Positions 8,133 to 20,603 of a stretch of DNA of 64,000 nt are shown here, in pieces. Both the position numbers and the translations under genes were made by a program. The stretch's first letter is position 1. Each line of letters begins with the position of its first letter. The stretch is from Acidisoma sp. PAMC 29798 (lineage in GTDB: Bacteria > Pseudomonadota > Alphaproteobacteria > Acetobacterales > Acetobacteraceae). The notes below the pieces were generated by a model, which saw only the letters and a program-made list of their open reading frames with translations, was not told the DNA's origin and did no database searches. The stretch spans positions 2,599,001-2,663,000 of the forward strand of contig NZ_CP126994.1 in NCBI RefSeq assembly GCF_030252425.1, written 5' to 3'.

Positions 8133-9695
8133 ATGAGCGAGACGCTTCCGCTTCACGCCCGGATCACGCCCGCCACGCGCATGATCATCACGGTCTGCGT
8201 CATGCTCGCGACCTTGATGCAGGCGCTGGACAGCACCATCGCGAACGTCGCGCTGCCCTATATGCAAGGCACGCTGTCGGCGAATTCCGACCAGATCAAC
8301 TGGGTGCTGACGTCTTACGTGGTCGCTGCGGCGATCATGACCGCGCCGGTGGGTTGGCTGAGCGCGCGCTTCGGCACCAAGAACGTTCTTCTGGTCAGCC
8401 TGATCGGCTTCACCGCCACCTCCATGCTGTGCGGCATTGCCGGAAGCATTGGGGAGATGGTGATCTTCCGCTTCCTGCAAGGCGTGTTCGGTGCGGCCTT
8501 GGTGCCGCTGTCGCAGTCCACGCTCCTCAATATCTATCCGATGGAAAAGCGCGGCTCCGCGATGGCCCTCTGGGGCATGGGCGTGATGTTGGGGCCAATT
8601 TTGGGGCCGACGCTCGGTGGCTATCTGACCGACCTCTACAACTGGCGTTGGGTGTTCTTCGTCAATCTGCCCTTCGGCATCGCGGCGACCCTCGGGGTGA
8701 CCGCCTTCATGCGCGAGGAGGGGGAGCGTAAGGTGAAGGGCTTCGACTTCCTGGGCTTCGGCATTCTCGCCGTGGCGCTCGCCGGCCTGCAATTGGCCTT
8801 GGATCGCGGTGAGACCAAGGACTGGCTGAGCTCGAACGAGATCATTTTTGAGACGGTGCTGGCCGCCCTCGGCTTCTATCTCTTCACCGTCCATATGCTG
8901 ACCTCGGATCGGCCTTTGCTGCCGAAAGGCATCTTTACCGACAGCAATTTGCTGAGCGCGATCCTGATGATGTTCCTGGTCGGCCTGGTGCTGCTGTCGA
9001 GTTCGGCGCTGCTCGCGCCCTATCTGCAACGGCTGTCGGGCTATTCGGTGCGCGCGGCGGGTTTGGAAATGGCCCCGCGCGGCTTCGGTACCATGGCCGC
9101 GATGATGCTCGCGGGTAGGTTGGGCACCAAGGCCGATCCACGGCTACAGATCCTCGTCGGCATCATCCTCATGGGTGGGTCATTGTGGGAGATGACGCAG
9201 TGGACGCCAGACGTTTCCAGCAACGCCATTCTCATCACGATCGTGATTCAGGGTTTCGGCATGGGTTTCGTCTTCATGCCCTTGCAGCTCATCGCCTTCG
9301 CGACGCTCAATCCGATGCTGCGAGGGGATGGCGCTGCCGCACTGAGCCTGACGCGCAACATCGGCATGGCCATCGGCACTTCGGTAAGTTCAGCGGTGGT
9401 GTCGCACATGACGCAGTATGAGCATGCAGTGCTGAGCTATTTCGTGACGCCCTTCGCGCATGTCTTTCATCATGACGTCGGCACGGTGGGCAGTGTCATG
9501 ATGGACCCGACGACGGCGGCTGGGGCCGTGGCGCTCGATGCCATGGTGACGCGGCAGGCCAGCATCGTGGGCTACGGCGATGCCTTCATGCTGCTGACGC
9601 TGTGTACCGTGCCGTGTGTTTTTCTGCTGCCGATGATGCGCCGCGCCAAGGTGGCGCCGATCAAGGACCCAACCGCCCACGCCGCGATGGATTGA
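8133..9695 (+). CDS. emrB: EmrB/QacA-family (DHA2) drug efflux MFS transporter
   Basis: 520-residue inner-membrane proton/drug antiporter of the 14-helix DHA2 family. It has the DHA2 motif LDSTIANVALPYMQG after the first helix, the loop motif GWLSARFGTKNVLL, and the antiporter motif GMGVMLGPILGPTLGGYLTD. It forms the inner-membrane part of the pump with the adaptor encoded just upstream. The final gene of the marR-emrA-emrB operon; a degenerate family B repeat follows its stop. Confidence 0.92.
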   Translation: MSETLPLHARITPATRMIITVCVMLATLMQALDSTIANVALPYMQGTLSANSDQINWVLTSYVVAAAIMTAPVGWLSARFGTKNVLLVSLIGFTATSMLCGIAGSIGEMVIFRFLQGVFGAALVPLSQSTLLNIYPMEKRGSAMALWGMGVMLGPILGPTLGGYLTDLYNWRWVFFVNLPFGIAATLGVTAFMREEGERKVKGFDFLGFGILAVALAGLQLALDRGETKDWLSSNEIIFETVLAALGFYLFTVHMLTSDRPLLPKGIFTDSNLLSAILMMFLVGLVLLSSSALLAPYLQRLSGYSVRAAGLEMAPRGFGTMAAMMLAGRLGTKADPRLQILVGIILMGGSLWEMTQWTPDVSSNAILITIVIQGFGMGFVFMPLQLIAFATLNPMLRGDGAAALSLTRNIGMAIGTSVSSAVVSHMTQYEHAVLSYFVTPFAHVFHHDVGTVGSVMMDPTTAAGAVALDAMVTRQASIVGYGDAFMLLTLCTVPCVFLLPMMRRAKVAPIKDPTAHAAMD

Positions 9696-9711
9696 TCATC
9701 ACCACGCATTG

Positions 9712-9744
9712 GTAGGGCGGATGAGCGCAGCGTTATCAGCCACC
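9712..9744. repeat. Dispersed repeat family B, degenerate copy
   Basis: GTAGGGCGGATGAGCGCAGC followed by GTTATCAGCC. The same 30-base unit recurs at 26839 and twice near 63413-63487. Here the right arm reads ATCAGCC instead of ATCCGCC, so the palindrome is damaged. It lies in the convergent gap between emrB and the threonine dehydratase gene. Confidence 0.75.
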
Positions 9745-9761
9745 ACACGGGGATGGCGAAC

Positions 9762-10961
9762 CTACGCCCGGCGGACGATGTAGCTCTCTTCCAACTTCGC
9801 CTGGATCGCGGCACCGTGGGCGGCGTCCCGCGCCTCGATCATCACCTCCAACTGCGCGGCCTGAACGGTCGGCGAGGTGAACAGCCGGTGATGCGATACC
9901 TCGATAATATTGCCGCCCTCATTGCCGATGCGCGTGGAGATGTCGCCCAAGACGCCGGGGCGATCAGGGATTTCCATGATCACCCGCAGCAGCCGCCCAT
10001 CGCGCAGCAGGTTGCGCAGCAGCGTATTGGCCAGAATGCGCGCGTCGATATTACCGCCACAAATAGGAATGCCCACCCGCTTGCCGGCGAAACGATCTGG
10101 ATAGGTCAAGACCGCCGCGAGCGCGGCAGCGCCGGCGCCTTCCGCCACCATCTTGGCGCCTTCCGCGAGCATGGCGATGCCCTGCTCGACCGCCGCTTCC
10201 GGCACCAGCAGAACCTCCGTGCCCAGGTCGCGCAGGATGGCGAAGGTCAGTTCCCCCACGTCCCGCACCGCGATGCCCTCGGCGATCGTTGAGCCGCCAA
10301 CCGAAACGGGCTGGCCCGCGAGGCGCTGGGCCATGGCACTGTAGCTATCGACCTCGACGCCGATCACTTCGATGTGCGGGTTCATAGCGCACGCCGCGAC
10401 GGCGCAGCCGGACAGCAATCCGCCGCCACCGACCGGCACGACCAGCGCATCGAGATCGGGAAAGTCCTGCAACAGTTCCAGGGCCAGCGTCCCCTGCCCC
10501 GCGATGATGCCGGCATCGTCATAGGGGTGGATGAAGACCAGCCCTTCGGTCTCCGCAAGGTGATGCGCATGGGCTGCGGCTTCGGCCAACATCTCCCCAT
10601 GCAGCACCACGCGCGCGCCCCAGGCCGCCGTGCGCGTGACCTTGGTGACCGGCGTGAAGCGCGGCATGACGATCGTGGCGGCAATGCCCAGCAGATGCGC
10701 GTGGCGCGCCACCGCCTGCGCATGATTGCCGGCGGACATCGCCACGACGCCGCGTGCCTGCTCCTCGGGCGTCAGCAGGGCCAGCCGATTGGCGGCACCA
10801 CGCTCCTTAAAAGCGCCGGTGGCCTGAAGATTATCGAGCTTGAGGAAGATTTCGGCGCCCGTCGCCCGGCTGAGAGAATCAGAGCGGATGGCGGGCGTGC
10901 GCAGCACGCGGCCGGCGATGCGCCCGGCCGCGGCCTGCACGTCGGCGAAGGTGACAGTCAT
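9762..10961 (-). CDS. ilvA: Threonine ammonia-lyase (threonine dehydratase) with ACT domain
   Basis: About 399 residues; PLP enzyme deaminating threonine (or serine) to 2-oxobutyrate. The PLP-lysine motif is in LQATGAFKERGAANRL, the substrate loop is SAGNHAQAVA, and the Gly-rich phosphate cup is VPVGGGGLLSG. The C-terminal region from about residue 320 (VIMEIPDRPGVLGDISTRIG) is an ACT regulatory domain, as in the roughly 400-residue class. ATG 10961 is favoured; GTG 10976 overlaps the greA stop and would add five residues. It could be catabolic or biosynthetic. Last gene of the carA-carB-greA-ilvA string. Confidence 0.87.
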   Translation of the reverse strand: MTVTFADVQAAAGRIAGRVLRTPAIRSDSLSRATGAEIFLKLDNLQATGAFKERGAANRLALLTPEEQARGVVAMSAGNHAQAVARHAHLLGIAATIVMPRFTPVTKVTRTAAWGARVVLHGEMLAEAAAHAHHLAETEGLVFIHPYDDAGIIAGQGTLALELLQDFPDLDALVVPVGGGGLLSGCAVAACAMNPHIEVIGVEVDSYSAMAQRLAGQPVSVGGSTIAEGIAVRDVGELTFAILRDLGTEVLLVPEAAVEQGIAMLAEGAKMVAEGAGAAALAAVLTYPDRFAGKRVGIPICGGNIDARILANTLLRNLLRDGRLLRVIMEIPDRPGVLGDISTRIGNEGGNIIEVSHHRLFTSPTVQAAQLEVMIEARDAAHGAAIQAKLEESYIVRRA

Positions 10962-10972
10962 GGCGCGGCCGA

Positions 10973-11452
10973 TCACCCGTACCGGATCGAGACGATCTCG
11001 TAGGAGCGGTCGCCACCCGGCGCGGGCACCGAGACGGTGTCGCCGACCTTCTTGCCGATCATCGCCTTGGCGAGCGGCGAGGAGATCGACAACAGCGCCT
11101 GCTTGATGTCCGCTTCATAGACACCGACGATCTGATAGCTGGATTCTTTCTCGGTCTCCTCGTCCAGCAGCTTTACATGAGCGCCGAACTTGACGTGGTC
11201 GCCCGTGAGCGTGGTCGGGTCGATGACCTCGGCGGCCGAAGTGACCTCCTCCAGCTCCTGAATGCGGCCTTCGATGAAAGACTGACGCTCCCGCGCGGCA
11301 TGGTATTCGGCGTTCTCGCTCAGATCGCCATGCGCGCGCGCCTCGGCGATGGCACGAATAACGGCCGGCCGCTCTTCGGCACGCAGTTGGCGCAACTCCG
11401 TCTCAAGGCGAACGAGGCCGGGTCCGGTCATCGGGAATTTCTGCACGCGCAA
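10973..11452 (-). CDS. greA: Transcription elongation factor GreA
   Basis: 159 residues. GreA rescues backtracked RNA polymerase by stimulating transcript cleavage. The N-terminal coiled coil contains the acidic tip motif [16 protein letters not shown], and the C-terminal FKBP-like domain ends in [20 protein letters not shown]. The family normally begins a few residues before K-x-PMT, which supports the TTG start at 11452; the first ATG (11431) would remove that segment. It lies 55 bases after carB and overlaps the next gene's possible GTG start. Confidence 0.95.
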   Translation of the reverse strand: MRVQKFPMTGPGLVRLETELRQLRAEERPAVIRAIAEARAHGDLSENAEYHAARERQSFIEGRIQELEEVTSAAEVIDPTTLTGDHVKFGAHVKLLDEETEKESSYQIVGVYEADIKQALLSISSPLAKAMIGKKVGDTVSVPAPGGDRSYEIVSIRYG

Positions 11453-11506
11453 TCCTCGCAGTCACAAACAACGAAGCCGGATCACGGATGACCCGGCCCC
11501 CGCTCT

Positions 11507-14749
<3,243 letters not shown>

Positions 14750-14751
14750 GG

Positions 14752-16155
14752 TTAAACCTTCTCGCCCATCATCGCCACGAAGCGGTGGAACAGGTGGTGA
14801 CTGTCACTCGGCCCCGGACTTGCCTCGGGGTGGTACTGCACCGAGAAGGCGCGCTTGGCTGGCGCCGCGATGCCTTCGTTACTGCCGTCGAACAGGCTGA
14901 CATGGGTGATCGTCACGCCTTCGGGGAGCGACTTGTCATCGACTGCGAAGCCATGGTTCTGGCTCGTGATCTCGACCTTTCCGGTGACGAGATCCTTCAC
15001 CGGCTGATTGGCGCCGCGATGACCGCGATCAAGCTTATAGGTTTTGGCGCCTAGGGCGCGGGCGAGAAGCTGATGACCGAGGCAGATGCCGAACACCGGA
15101 ATCTCCGCCGCGAGCACGCCCTGAATGGCGGCTTCGGCATAGACGCCGGTTGCCGCCGGATCGCCGGGACCATTCGACAGGAACACGCCATTGGGCTTGT
15201 GGCGCAGAATATCCTCCGCCGTCGCATCGGCGGGCACCACCGTCACGCGGCAACCGGCGGAGGCGAGGCTGCGCAGGATATTGCGCTTGGCGCCGTAATC
15301 GACGGCGACCACATGGTGGCGCGGCGCGGTTTGGTGGCCCGGCGCCTCACCCCATTGCCACACCGTCGCGTCCCATTCGTAAGTCTGGGCGCAAGACACG
15401 GCCTTGGCGAGGTCCATGCCTTCCAATCCCGGCCAGCCGGCGGCCTGGGCGCGCAGGGCGGGAATGTCGAAGCGCCCGCTCGCGGGGTAGCACAGCACAG
15501 CCGTCGGCGGTCCGCCGTCACGGATGCGGATGGTGAGCGCCCGCGTGTCGATTCCGCCGATGCCAGGCAGATCGACCGCGACCAGCCAATCCTGGAAGCT
15601 GCGCGTCGCCCGCCAATTGCTCGGCGCCGTGATGTCCTGCGCGGTGATCAGACCGAGGGCGGCGGGCGTCGTCGCCTCGTCATCCTCGGGATTGGCGCCG
15701 ACATTGCCGATATGGGGGAAGGTGAAGGTGACGATCTGCCCGGCGAAGGACGCGTCGGTCATCGTCTCCTGATAGCCGGTCATGCCGGTGTTGAAGCAAA
15801 GCTCCCCCACGCGGGCCGCGCCATACTGCGTATGGGCGCCGAAGCCCCTGCCCCACCACAGACTGCCATCCGACAGCACCAGAAGCGCGTTCGCGCCCTC
15901 GGGGATCGCGAACTCGGGCGGAACGGCGTCTGGCATGGCGTGCATGTCCTTGGAGGTCGAGGTCAGCGCTTCAGCGACGCCGGGCATGTCACCCAGGGAC
16001 AGGCCGGTCGCGGCGATGATGGCGCGCCAATGACGGGACGGGATCACCCCGGACTGCCGCCATTTTCGGAGCGCTTCGCTCCCGACATTGGTAAGACGGG
16101 CCGCAGCCTCGGGACCGCCGAGGCGTTCTACGATATCATTGACTGTCACGGGCAT
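14752..16155 (-). CDS. carA: Carbamoyl-phosphate synthase small subunit with N-terminal HTH-like domain
   Basis: 467 residues from ATG 16155, about 75 longer than usual. Residues 1 to about 65 resemble a Cro/YdaS-type helix-turn-helix ([20 protein letters not shown] then [17 protein letters not shown]). Residues from about 75 are a normal Car[21 protein letters not shown], the class I glutaminase nucleophile in FGICLGHQ, and the HPE of the triad in [14 protein letters not shown] 16185 and GTG 16164 are alternative starts. An internal AAGGA ten bases before Met74 (15936) could allow a domain-free CarA. I recall a RefSeq domain name (carph-isopro) that may describe this N-terminus, unverified. 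The HTH may sense or regulate pyrimidine supply; that is inference. Confidence 0.93.
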   Translation of the reverse strand: MPVTVNDIVERLGGPEAAARLTNVGSEALRKWRQSGVIPSRHWRAIIAATGLSLGDMPGVAEALTSTSKDMHAMPDAVPPEFAIPEGANALLVLSDGSLWWGRGFGAHTQYGAARVGELCFNTGMTGYQETMTDASFAGQIVTFTFPHIGNVGANPEDDEATTPAALGLITAQDITAPSNWRATRSFQDWLVAVDLPGIGGIDTRALTIRIRDGGPPTAVLCYPASGRFDIPALRAQAAGWPGLEGMDLAKAVSCAQTYEWDATVWQWGEAPGHQTAPRHHVVAVDYGAKRNILRSLASAGCRVTVVPADATAEDILRHKPNGVFLSNGPGDPAATGVYAEAAIQGVLAAEIPVFGICLGHQLLARALGAKTYKLDRGHRGANQPVKDLVTGKVEITSQNHGFAVDDKSLPEGVTITHVSLFDGSNEGIAAPAKRAFSVQYHPEASPGPSDSHHLFHRFVAMMGEKV

Positions 16156-16168
16156 GGCCCTCACATAC

Positions 16169-16183
16169 GGGAAGAGATTTCCC
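16169..16183. promoter_or_regulatory. Inverted repeat upstream of carA (site 1)
   Basis: GGGAAGAGATTTCCC, an inverted repeat GGGAA-N5-TTCCC, lies 14 bases upstream of the carA ATG within its leader. A copy matching at 12 of 15 positions in the same orientation lies 50 bases away (16219-16233). Candidate operator. Confidence 0.45.
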
Positions 16184-16218
16184 AATTCAACGCTCTTCTC
16201 ATTTCAGGAGGCTGAGCT

Positions 16219-16233
16219 GGGAAAAAATTTCCG
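16219..16233. promoter_or_regulatory. Inverted repeat upstream of yqeY (site 2)
   Basis: GGGAAAAAATTTCCG, the second copy of the dyad at 16169-16183. The centre-to-centre spacing is 50 bases, close to five helical turns. It lies 30 bases upstream of the yqeY ATG, so a protein bound to both sites would cover the entire divergent promoter region. Confidence 0.45.
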
Positions 16234-16262
16234 CGAGGGCGGAGCGAAGCGGGAGACGAAAC

Positions 16263-16721
16263 ATGGCCATCCGGGACGATCTGAGCACGGCGATGAAGAC
16301 GGCGATGAAGTCTGGCGACACCGCCCGGCTGTCCACCATCCGCATGATCCTGTCGCGGCTCAAGGACACGGACATCGCGGCTCGGCCCAAGGGCGTCGAG
16401 AAGATCGCGGATGACGAGGTGCTCGCCATGATGCGCAGCATGATCAAGCCCCGGCGCGAGGCGATCGAGCTCTACGAAAAAGGCAATCGCCCGGAACTCG
16501 CCGCCAAGGAAGAGGCCGAGATCACGGTCATCGAGGGCTTCCTGCCCAAAAGCCTGGACGATGCGCAGATGAAGGCGGCGTCCGAGGCGGCAGTCGCCTC
16601 CACCGGTGCCACGGGTCCGAAGGACATGGGCCGCGTCATGGCGGCGCTCAAGGCCGAGCACGGCGCGGCGCTGGATATGTCGCGCATCGGCGCCTTCGTG
16701 AAAGCCGCACTCGCGGGCTGA
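16263..16721 (+). CDS. GatB/YqeY family protein
   Basis: 152 residues, full length for the YqeY family, which shares its fold with the C-terminal tRNA-binding part of the GatB amidotransferase subunit. Its cellular role is not settled. Visible family features: MAIRDDLSTAMKTAMKSGDT, the STIRMILSRLKD segment, and the C-terminal GPKDMGRVMAALKAEHG. GGGAGA is well placed before the ATG. Seven bases separate it from dnaG, so it leads the yqeY-dnaG-rpoD operon, a common alphaproteobacterial arrangement. Confidence 0.93.
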   Translation: MAIRDDLSTAMKTAMKSGDTARLSTIRMILSRLKDTDIAARPKGVEKIADDEVLAMMRSMIKPRREAIELYEKGNRPELAAKEEAEITVIEGFLPKSLDDAQMKAASEAAVASTGATGPKDMGRVMAALKAEHGAALDMSRIGAFVKAALAG

Positions 16722-16728
16722 CGCAGGC

Positions 16729-18567
16729 ATGGCGCTTCCCCCATCCTTTCTGGATGAGCTGCGGGCCCGCACGCCTCTGGCGGCGCTGATCGGGCGGCGT
16801 ACCAAACTCACGCGCTCGGCGCGGGACTGGAAGGGCTGCTGCCCCTTCCATAACGAGAAGTCGCCCTCCTTCTACGTCTATGCCGACCACTATCACTGCT
16901 TTGGCTGCGGCGCGCATGGCGATGCCATCGGCTTCGTCATGCAAACGCAGAATGCGGCCTTCATGGAAGCCATCGAGCAGCTCGCCGCCGAGGCCGGGCT
17001 GGAAGTGCCGCGCGCCTCCCCCGAGGCTGTCGCGGCCGAGCGCAGGCGCGCCGACCTGCATGACGTGCTCGCCGCCGCTGCCAGTAATTTCCAGGCGCGG
17101 CTGATGACAGCCGAGGGCCGCCCAGCGTTGGACTATCTTCGCAAGCGCGGCCTGACGGAGGACACCATCCGGCGTTTCGGCCTCGGCTATTCCGGCGCCG
17201 GACGCGGCGCGCTGGCCGCCGACTTGGCGCGGGAGGGCATCGAACAGCTGCAATTGGTCGAAGCCGGGCTCATGAAGCAGGCAGAGGACGGCCGCATGGT
17301 CGATCTGTTCTACGGCCGGGTGATGTTTCCGATTCGCGACCCACGCGGACGCGCCATCAGCTTCGGCGGCCGGATCATGAATGACGGCCAGCCGAAATAT
17401 CTGAATGGGCCCGAGACGGCGCTCTTTTCCAAGCGGCGCACCCTCTATGGCCTCGATCTTGCGAAGCTGGAGCTGGCCAAGGCCCGCAAGCCGGCAACGA
17501 GCGATGGCAAGCGGCAGGGTCTTGTGGTGGTGGAAGGCTATATGGACGTGATCGCCCTTGCCCAAGCAGGATTTCCGGCCGTTGCCCCCCTCGGCACGGC
17601 GCTGACCTCTGAGCAGCTCGATGCCCTGTGGCAGCAGGATGAGCGGCCGGTGTTTTGTTTCGATGGCGATAGCGCCGGCCGCAAGGCGGGCCGCCGCGTC
17701 ATTGGCCTCGCTTTACCGCTGCTGACGCCGGAGCGCAGCCTGGGTGTGGTGGTCCTGCCGGAGGGTGAAGACCCCGATACCGTCGTAGGAAGGCGCGGCC
17801 GCCAAGGCATGGCGGATGAACTGACGCGCGATGAACTCGGCAGCGCCATCTACGGGCTGATCAAGGATGAGATCGGTCCCGCGTCGCCTGAAGGATGGGC
17901 GCGGCTGCGCAACCGGCTGGACGAAACGTCGAAATCGATTCCCGATCGCGCCTTGGCCGATACCTACCGCACCACGCTGCGCGACCGTTGGTATGCGGAT
18001 AAAGGCGCCCAGTCCCGCGGGGCCTTCAAGCAGAAGCAGGACCGTGGCCCCTGGAAATCCGCGCCACCTGCACGACTTATTGGTGTGCGCCCGCGGATGA
18101 GCGACGAAACCACCGAACATGAACGCGGCCGGGTGCTCCTCGCTATTCTCCTCGCCCATCCAATTTTACTGCCCGATCTCGACGAACCTTTGGAGATGCT
18201 GGACCTGCCAGAGCCGCTTGCGCAGTTGCGCGCTGCGATGGGCGCATGGTTGGCGAGCCACCCGATCCTTGACTCGGAGGCCTTGAACGCCCATCTCCGC
18301 CGGCTCGGATTGGATATGGTGGTCTCGGCCGTGTTGGACGCGCGGCCTTTGCCTGCGGGTGCAATGCCGGAAGCGGCACCGGCGGACGCAGCCTATCAGT
18401 GGTGGCAGATTTACGGATTTATGCGCGGGCCACATATCGAGGCGGATCTAAGGGTTGCAGAACGTGATTTCGTGGCCGATCCGACCGAGGCCAATCAGCG
18501 CAGACTCATCGCGCTGACACAGTCCTGGAACCGCGTCCGACGCGGAGAAACCGATGCCACTGTTTGA
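16729..18567 (+). CDS. dnaG: DNA primase DnaG
   Basis: 612 residues; synthesises RNA primers at the replication fork. The N-terminal CHC2 zinc domain is intact (C38, H41, C57, C60 in CCPFHNEKSPSF and CFGCGAHGD). The TOPRIM catalytic core carries VVVEGYMDVIALAQAG near residue 264 and FCFDGDSAGRKA near 309, with the acidic metal-binding residues present. The C-terminal helicase-interaction region is present but diverged, as usual. Followed by rpoD after 78 bases. Confidence 0.97.
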   Translation: MALPPSFLDELRARTPLAALIGRRTKLTRSARDWKGCCPFHNEKSPSFYVYADHYHCFGCGAHGDAIGFVMQTQNAAFMEAIEQLAAEAGLEVPRASPEAVAAERRRADLHDVLAAAASNFQARLMTAEGRPALDYLRKRGLTEDTIRRFGLGYSGAGRGALAADLAREGIEQLQLVEAGLMKQAEDGRMVDLFYGRVMFPIRDPRGRAISFGGRIMNDGQPKYLNGPETALFSKRRTLYGLDLAKLELAKARKPATSDGKRQGLVVVEGYMDVIALAQAGFPAVAPLGTALTSEQLDALWQQDERPVFCFDGDSAGRKAGRRVIGLALPLLTPERSLGVVVLPEGEDPDTVVGRRGRQGMADELTRDELGSAIYGLIKDEIGPASPEGWARLRNRLDETSKSIPDRALADTYRTTLRDRWYADKGAQSRGAFKQKQDRGPWKSAPPARLIGVRPRMSDETTEHERGRVLLAILLAHPILLPDLDEPLEMLDLPEPLAQLRAAMGAWLASHPILDSEALNAHLRRLGLDMVVSAVLDARPLPAGAMPEAAPADAAYQWWQIYGFMRGPHIEADLRVAERDFVADPTEANQRRLIALTQSWNRVRRGETDATV

Positions 18568-18591
18568 TAAGCCTATGATGATCAGAATAGC

Positions 18592-18607
18592 GCCCCAATC
18601 TTGGGGC
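18592..18607 (+). promoter_or_regulatory. Hairpin in the dnaG-rpoD gap
   Basis: GCCCCAA-TC-TTGGGGC forms a perfect seven-pair stem 39 bases before the rpoD start. There is no T run, so it is not a simple terminator. In macromolecular-synthesis operons this gap often holds a processing or attenuation element; the role here is inference. Confidence 0.4.
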
Positions 18608-18645
18608 ATGAACGCCAAGCGGTCCACGGCGGAAGGGTGTAAATA

Positions 18646-20598
18646 ATGGCAACCAAACCTGCTGCAACTGCTGAGGCGCCGGCGCCCGACACCGACACCG
18701 AGACCACGCTCGACACGCAATCCGGTGCCGTGAAGCGCCTGATCGCGAAGGGCAAGGAACGCGGCTACATCACCTTCGACGAGCTGAACGCCGTCCTTCC
18801 GCCGGAGCAGAATAGCTCCGAGCAGATCGAGGACGTGATGTCGATGCTCAGTGAAATGGGCATCCAGGTCGTCGAGGGCGAGGAGAACGAGGAAGGCGAG
18901 CCTGCGGCCGCCAAGCCCGCCGAAGCCGAGGAAGAGGAAGGCACCGAGCAGGCCGGCAATATCAATGCCGAGACCGCCGGACGCACCGATGACCCGGTTC
19001 GCATGTACCTGCGCGAAATGGGCAGCGTCGAGCTGCTGTCGCGCGAAGGCGAAATCGCGATCGCGAAGCGGATCGAAGCCGGCCGCGACATGATGATCAG
19101 CGGCCTGTGCGAAAGCCCGCTGACCTTCCGCGCCATCGTCGCCTGGCACGACGCGCTGAAGAACGGCAAGATCCTGCTGCGCGACATCATCGATCTTGAA
19201 GCGACACAGGGCATGGGCAATCCGCCCGTGGAAGGCGCCGAGGCCGAAGACCCGGATGCCGTGGCACCCCCGGCGCCGCCGGCCTTCGAAGCCGCCGAGG
19301 AATCCGATGACGAGGAAGGCGAAGGCAGCAGCCTGTCCCTGTCCGCGCTTGAAGAGAAGCTGAAACCCGACACCCTCGCGACCTTCGAGGAAATCGAGGC
19401 GCTGTACAAGAAGCTGCACAAAGTGCAGCACAAGCGGCTGGAATCGATGACCAGCGGCGAGGAAATGAACGTGCGCTCTGAAAAGAGCTACGTGAAGCAG
19501 CGCGAGGAACTGGTCGCGAAAGTGCGCCAGGTCCGCTTGCACAACAATCGTATCGAAGAGCTGGTCGCTCAGTTCAAGCAGCTCAATCAGCGGCTGACGA
19601 CGATGGAAGGCCAGATTCTGCGGATGGCGGAAGCCAGCAAGGTCGGCCGCGAGGAATTCCTGCGCGAATATCGCGGCAGCGAGCTGGACCCCAACTGGAT
19701 CGAGCGCGTCAGCACCCTCTCGACCCGAGGCTGGAAGCTGTTCATCGCCAAGAACGGCGAGCAAGTCGCGGCCTTACGCAGCCAGATCGGCGCTATCGCG
19801 ACGGATGCGAGCCTGCCGATCGAGGAATTCCGCCGCGTCTATATGACCGTCAGCCGTGGCGAGCGGGACAGTGCACGCGCCAAGAAGGAGATGATCGAGG
19901 CGAACCTCCGCTTGGTGATTTCGATCGCCAAGAAATACACCAATCGCGGCTTGCAGTTCCTTGACCTCATTCAGGAAGGCAATATCGGCCTGATGAAGGC
20001 CGTCGATAAGTTCGAGTATCGCCGCGGCTACAAGTTCAGCACCTATGCGACCTGGTGGATCCGCCAGGCGATCACGCGCTCGATTGCCGATCAGGCTCGG
20101 ACCATCCGCATCCCGGTCCATATGATCGAGACGATCAACAAGCTGGTTCGTACCTCGCGCCAGATGCTGCATGAAATCGGCCGCGAGCCGGCGCCGGAAG
20201 AGCTTGCCGAGAAGCTCGGCATGCCGCTGGAGAAGGTGCGCAAGGTCCTCAAGATCGCCAAGGAACCGATCAGCCTCGAAACGCCGATCGGTGACGAGGA
20301 AGACAGCCATCTCGGCGACTTCATCGAGGACAAGAACGCGATCATCCCGCTGGATGCCGCAATTCAGGCCAATCTGCGTGAGGCGACGACGCGGGTGCTG
20401 TCCAGCCTGACGCCGCGTGAGGAGCGTGTGCTGCGTATGCGCTTCGGCATCGGCATGAACACCGACCATACGCTGGAAGAAGTCGGCCAGCAGTTCAACG
20501 TGACGCGCGAGCGCATTCGGCAGATCGAGGCGAAGGCGCTGCGCAAGCTGAAGCACCCGAGCCGCAGCCGAAAGCTGCGCAGCTTCCTGGACGATTAA
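18646..20598 (+). CDS. rpoD: RNA polymerase primary sigma factor RpoD (sigma 70)
   Basis: 650 residues, housekeeping sigma factor. The N-terminal region 1.1 includes [20 protein letters not shown]. Region 1.2 has [20 protein letters not shown]. An acidic non-conserved insertion spans about residues 190-235. Region 2 (-10 recognition and melting) has [20 protein letters not shown] and [20 protein letters not shown]. The region 4 helix-turn-helix has [20 protein letters not shown] at the end. All landmarks of group 1 sigmas are present. Confidence 0.98.
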   Translation: MATKPAATAEAPAPDTDTETTLDTQSGAVKRLIAKGKERGYITFDELNAVLPPEQNSSEQIEDVMSMLSEMGIQVVEGEENEEGEPAAAKPAEAEEEEGTEQAGNINAETAGRTDDPVRMYLREMGSVELLSREGEIAIAKRIEAGRDMMISGLCESPLTFRAIVAWHDALKNGKILLRDIIDLEATQGMGNPPVEGAEAEDPDAVAPPAPPAFEAAEESDDEEGEGSSLSLSALEEKLKPDTLATFEEIEALYKKLHKVQHKRLESMTSGEEMNVRSEKSYVKQREELVAKVRQVRLHNNRIEELVAQFKQLNQRLTTMEGQILRMAEASKVGREEFLREYRGSELDPNWIERVSTLSTRGWKLFIAKNGEQVAALRSQIGAIATDASLPIEEFRRVYMTVSRGERDSARAKKEMIEANLRLVISIAKKYTNRGLQFLDLIQEGNIGLMKAVDKFEYRRGYKFSTYATWWIRQAITRSIADQARTIRIPVHMIETINKLVRTSRQMLHEIGREPAPEELAEKLGMPLEKVRKVLKIAKEPISLETPIGDEEDSHLGDFIEDKNAIIPLDAAIQANLREATTRVLSSLTPREERVLRMRFGIGMNTDHTLEEVGQQFNVTRERIRQIEAKALRKLKHPSRSRKLRSFLDD

Positions 20599-20603
20599 GC
20601 GGC

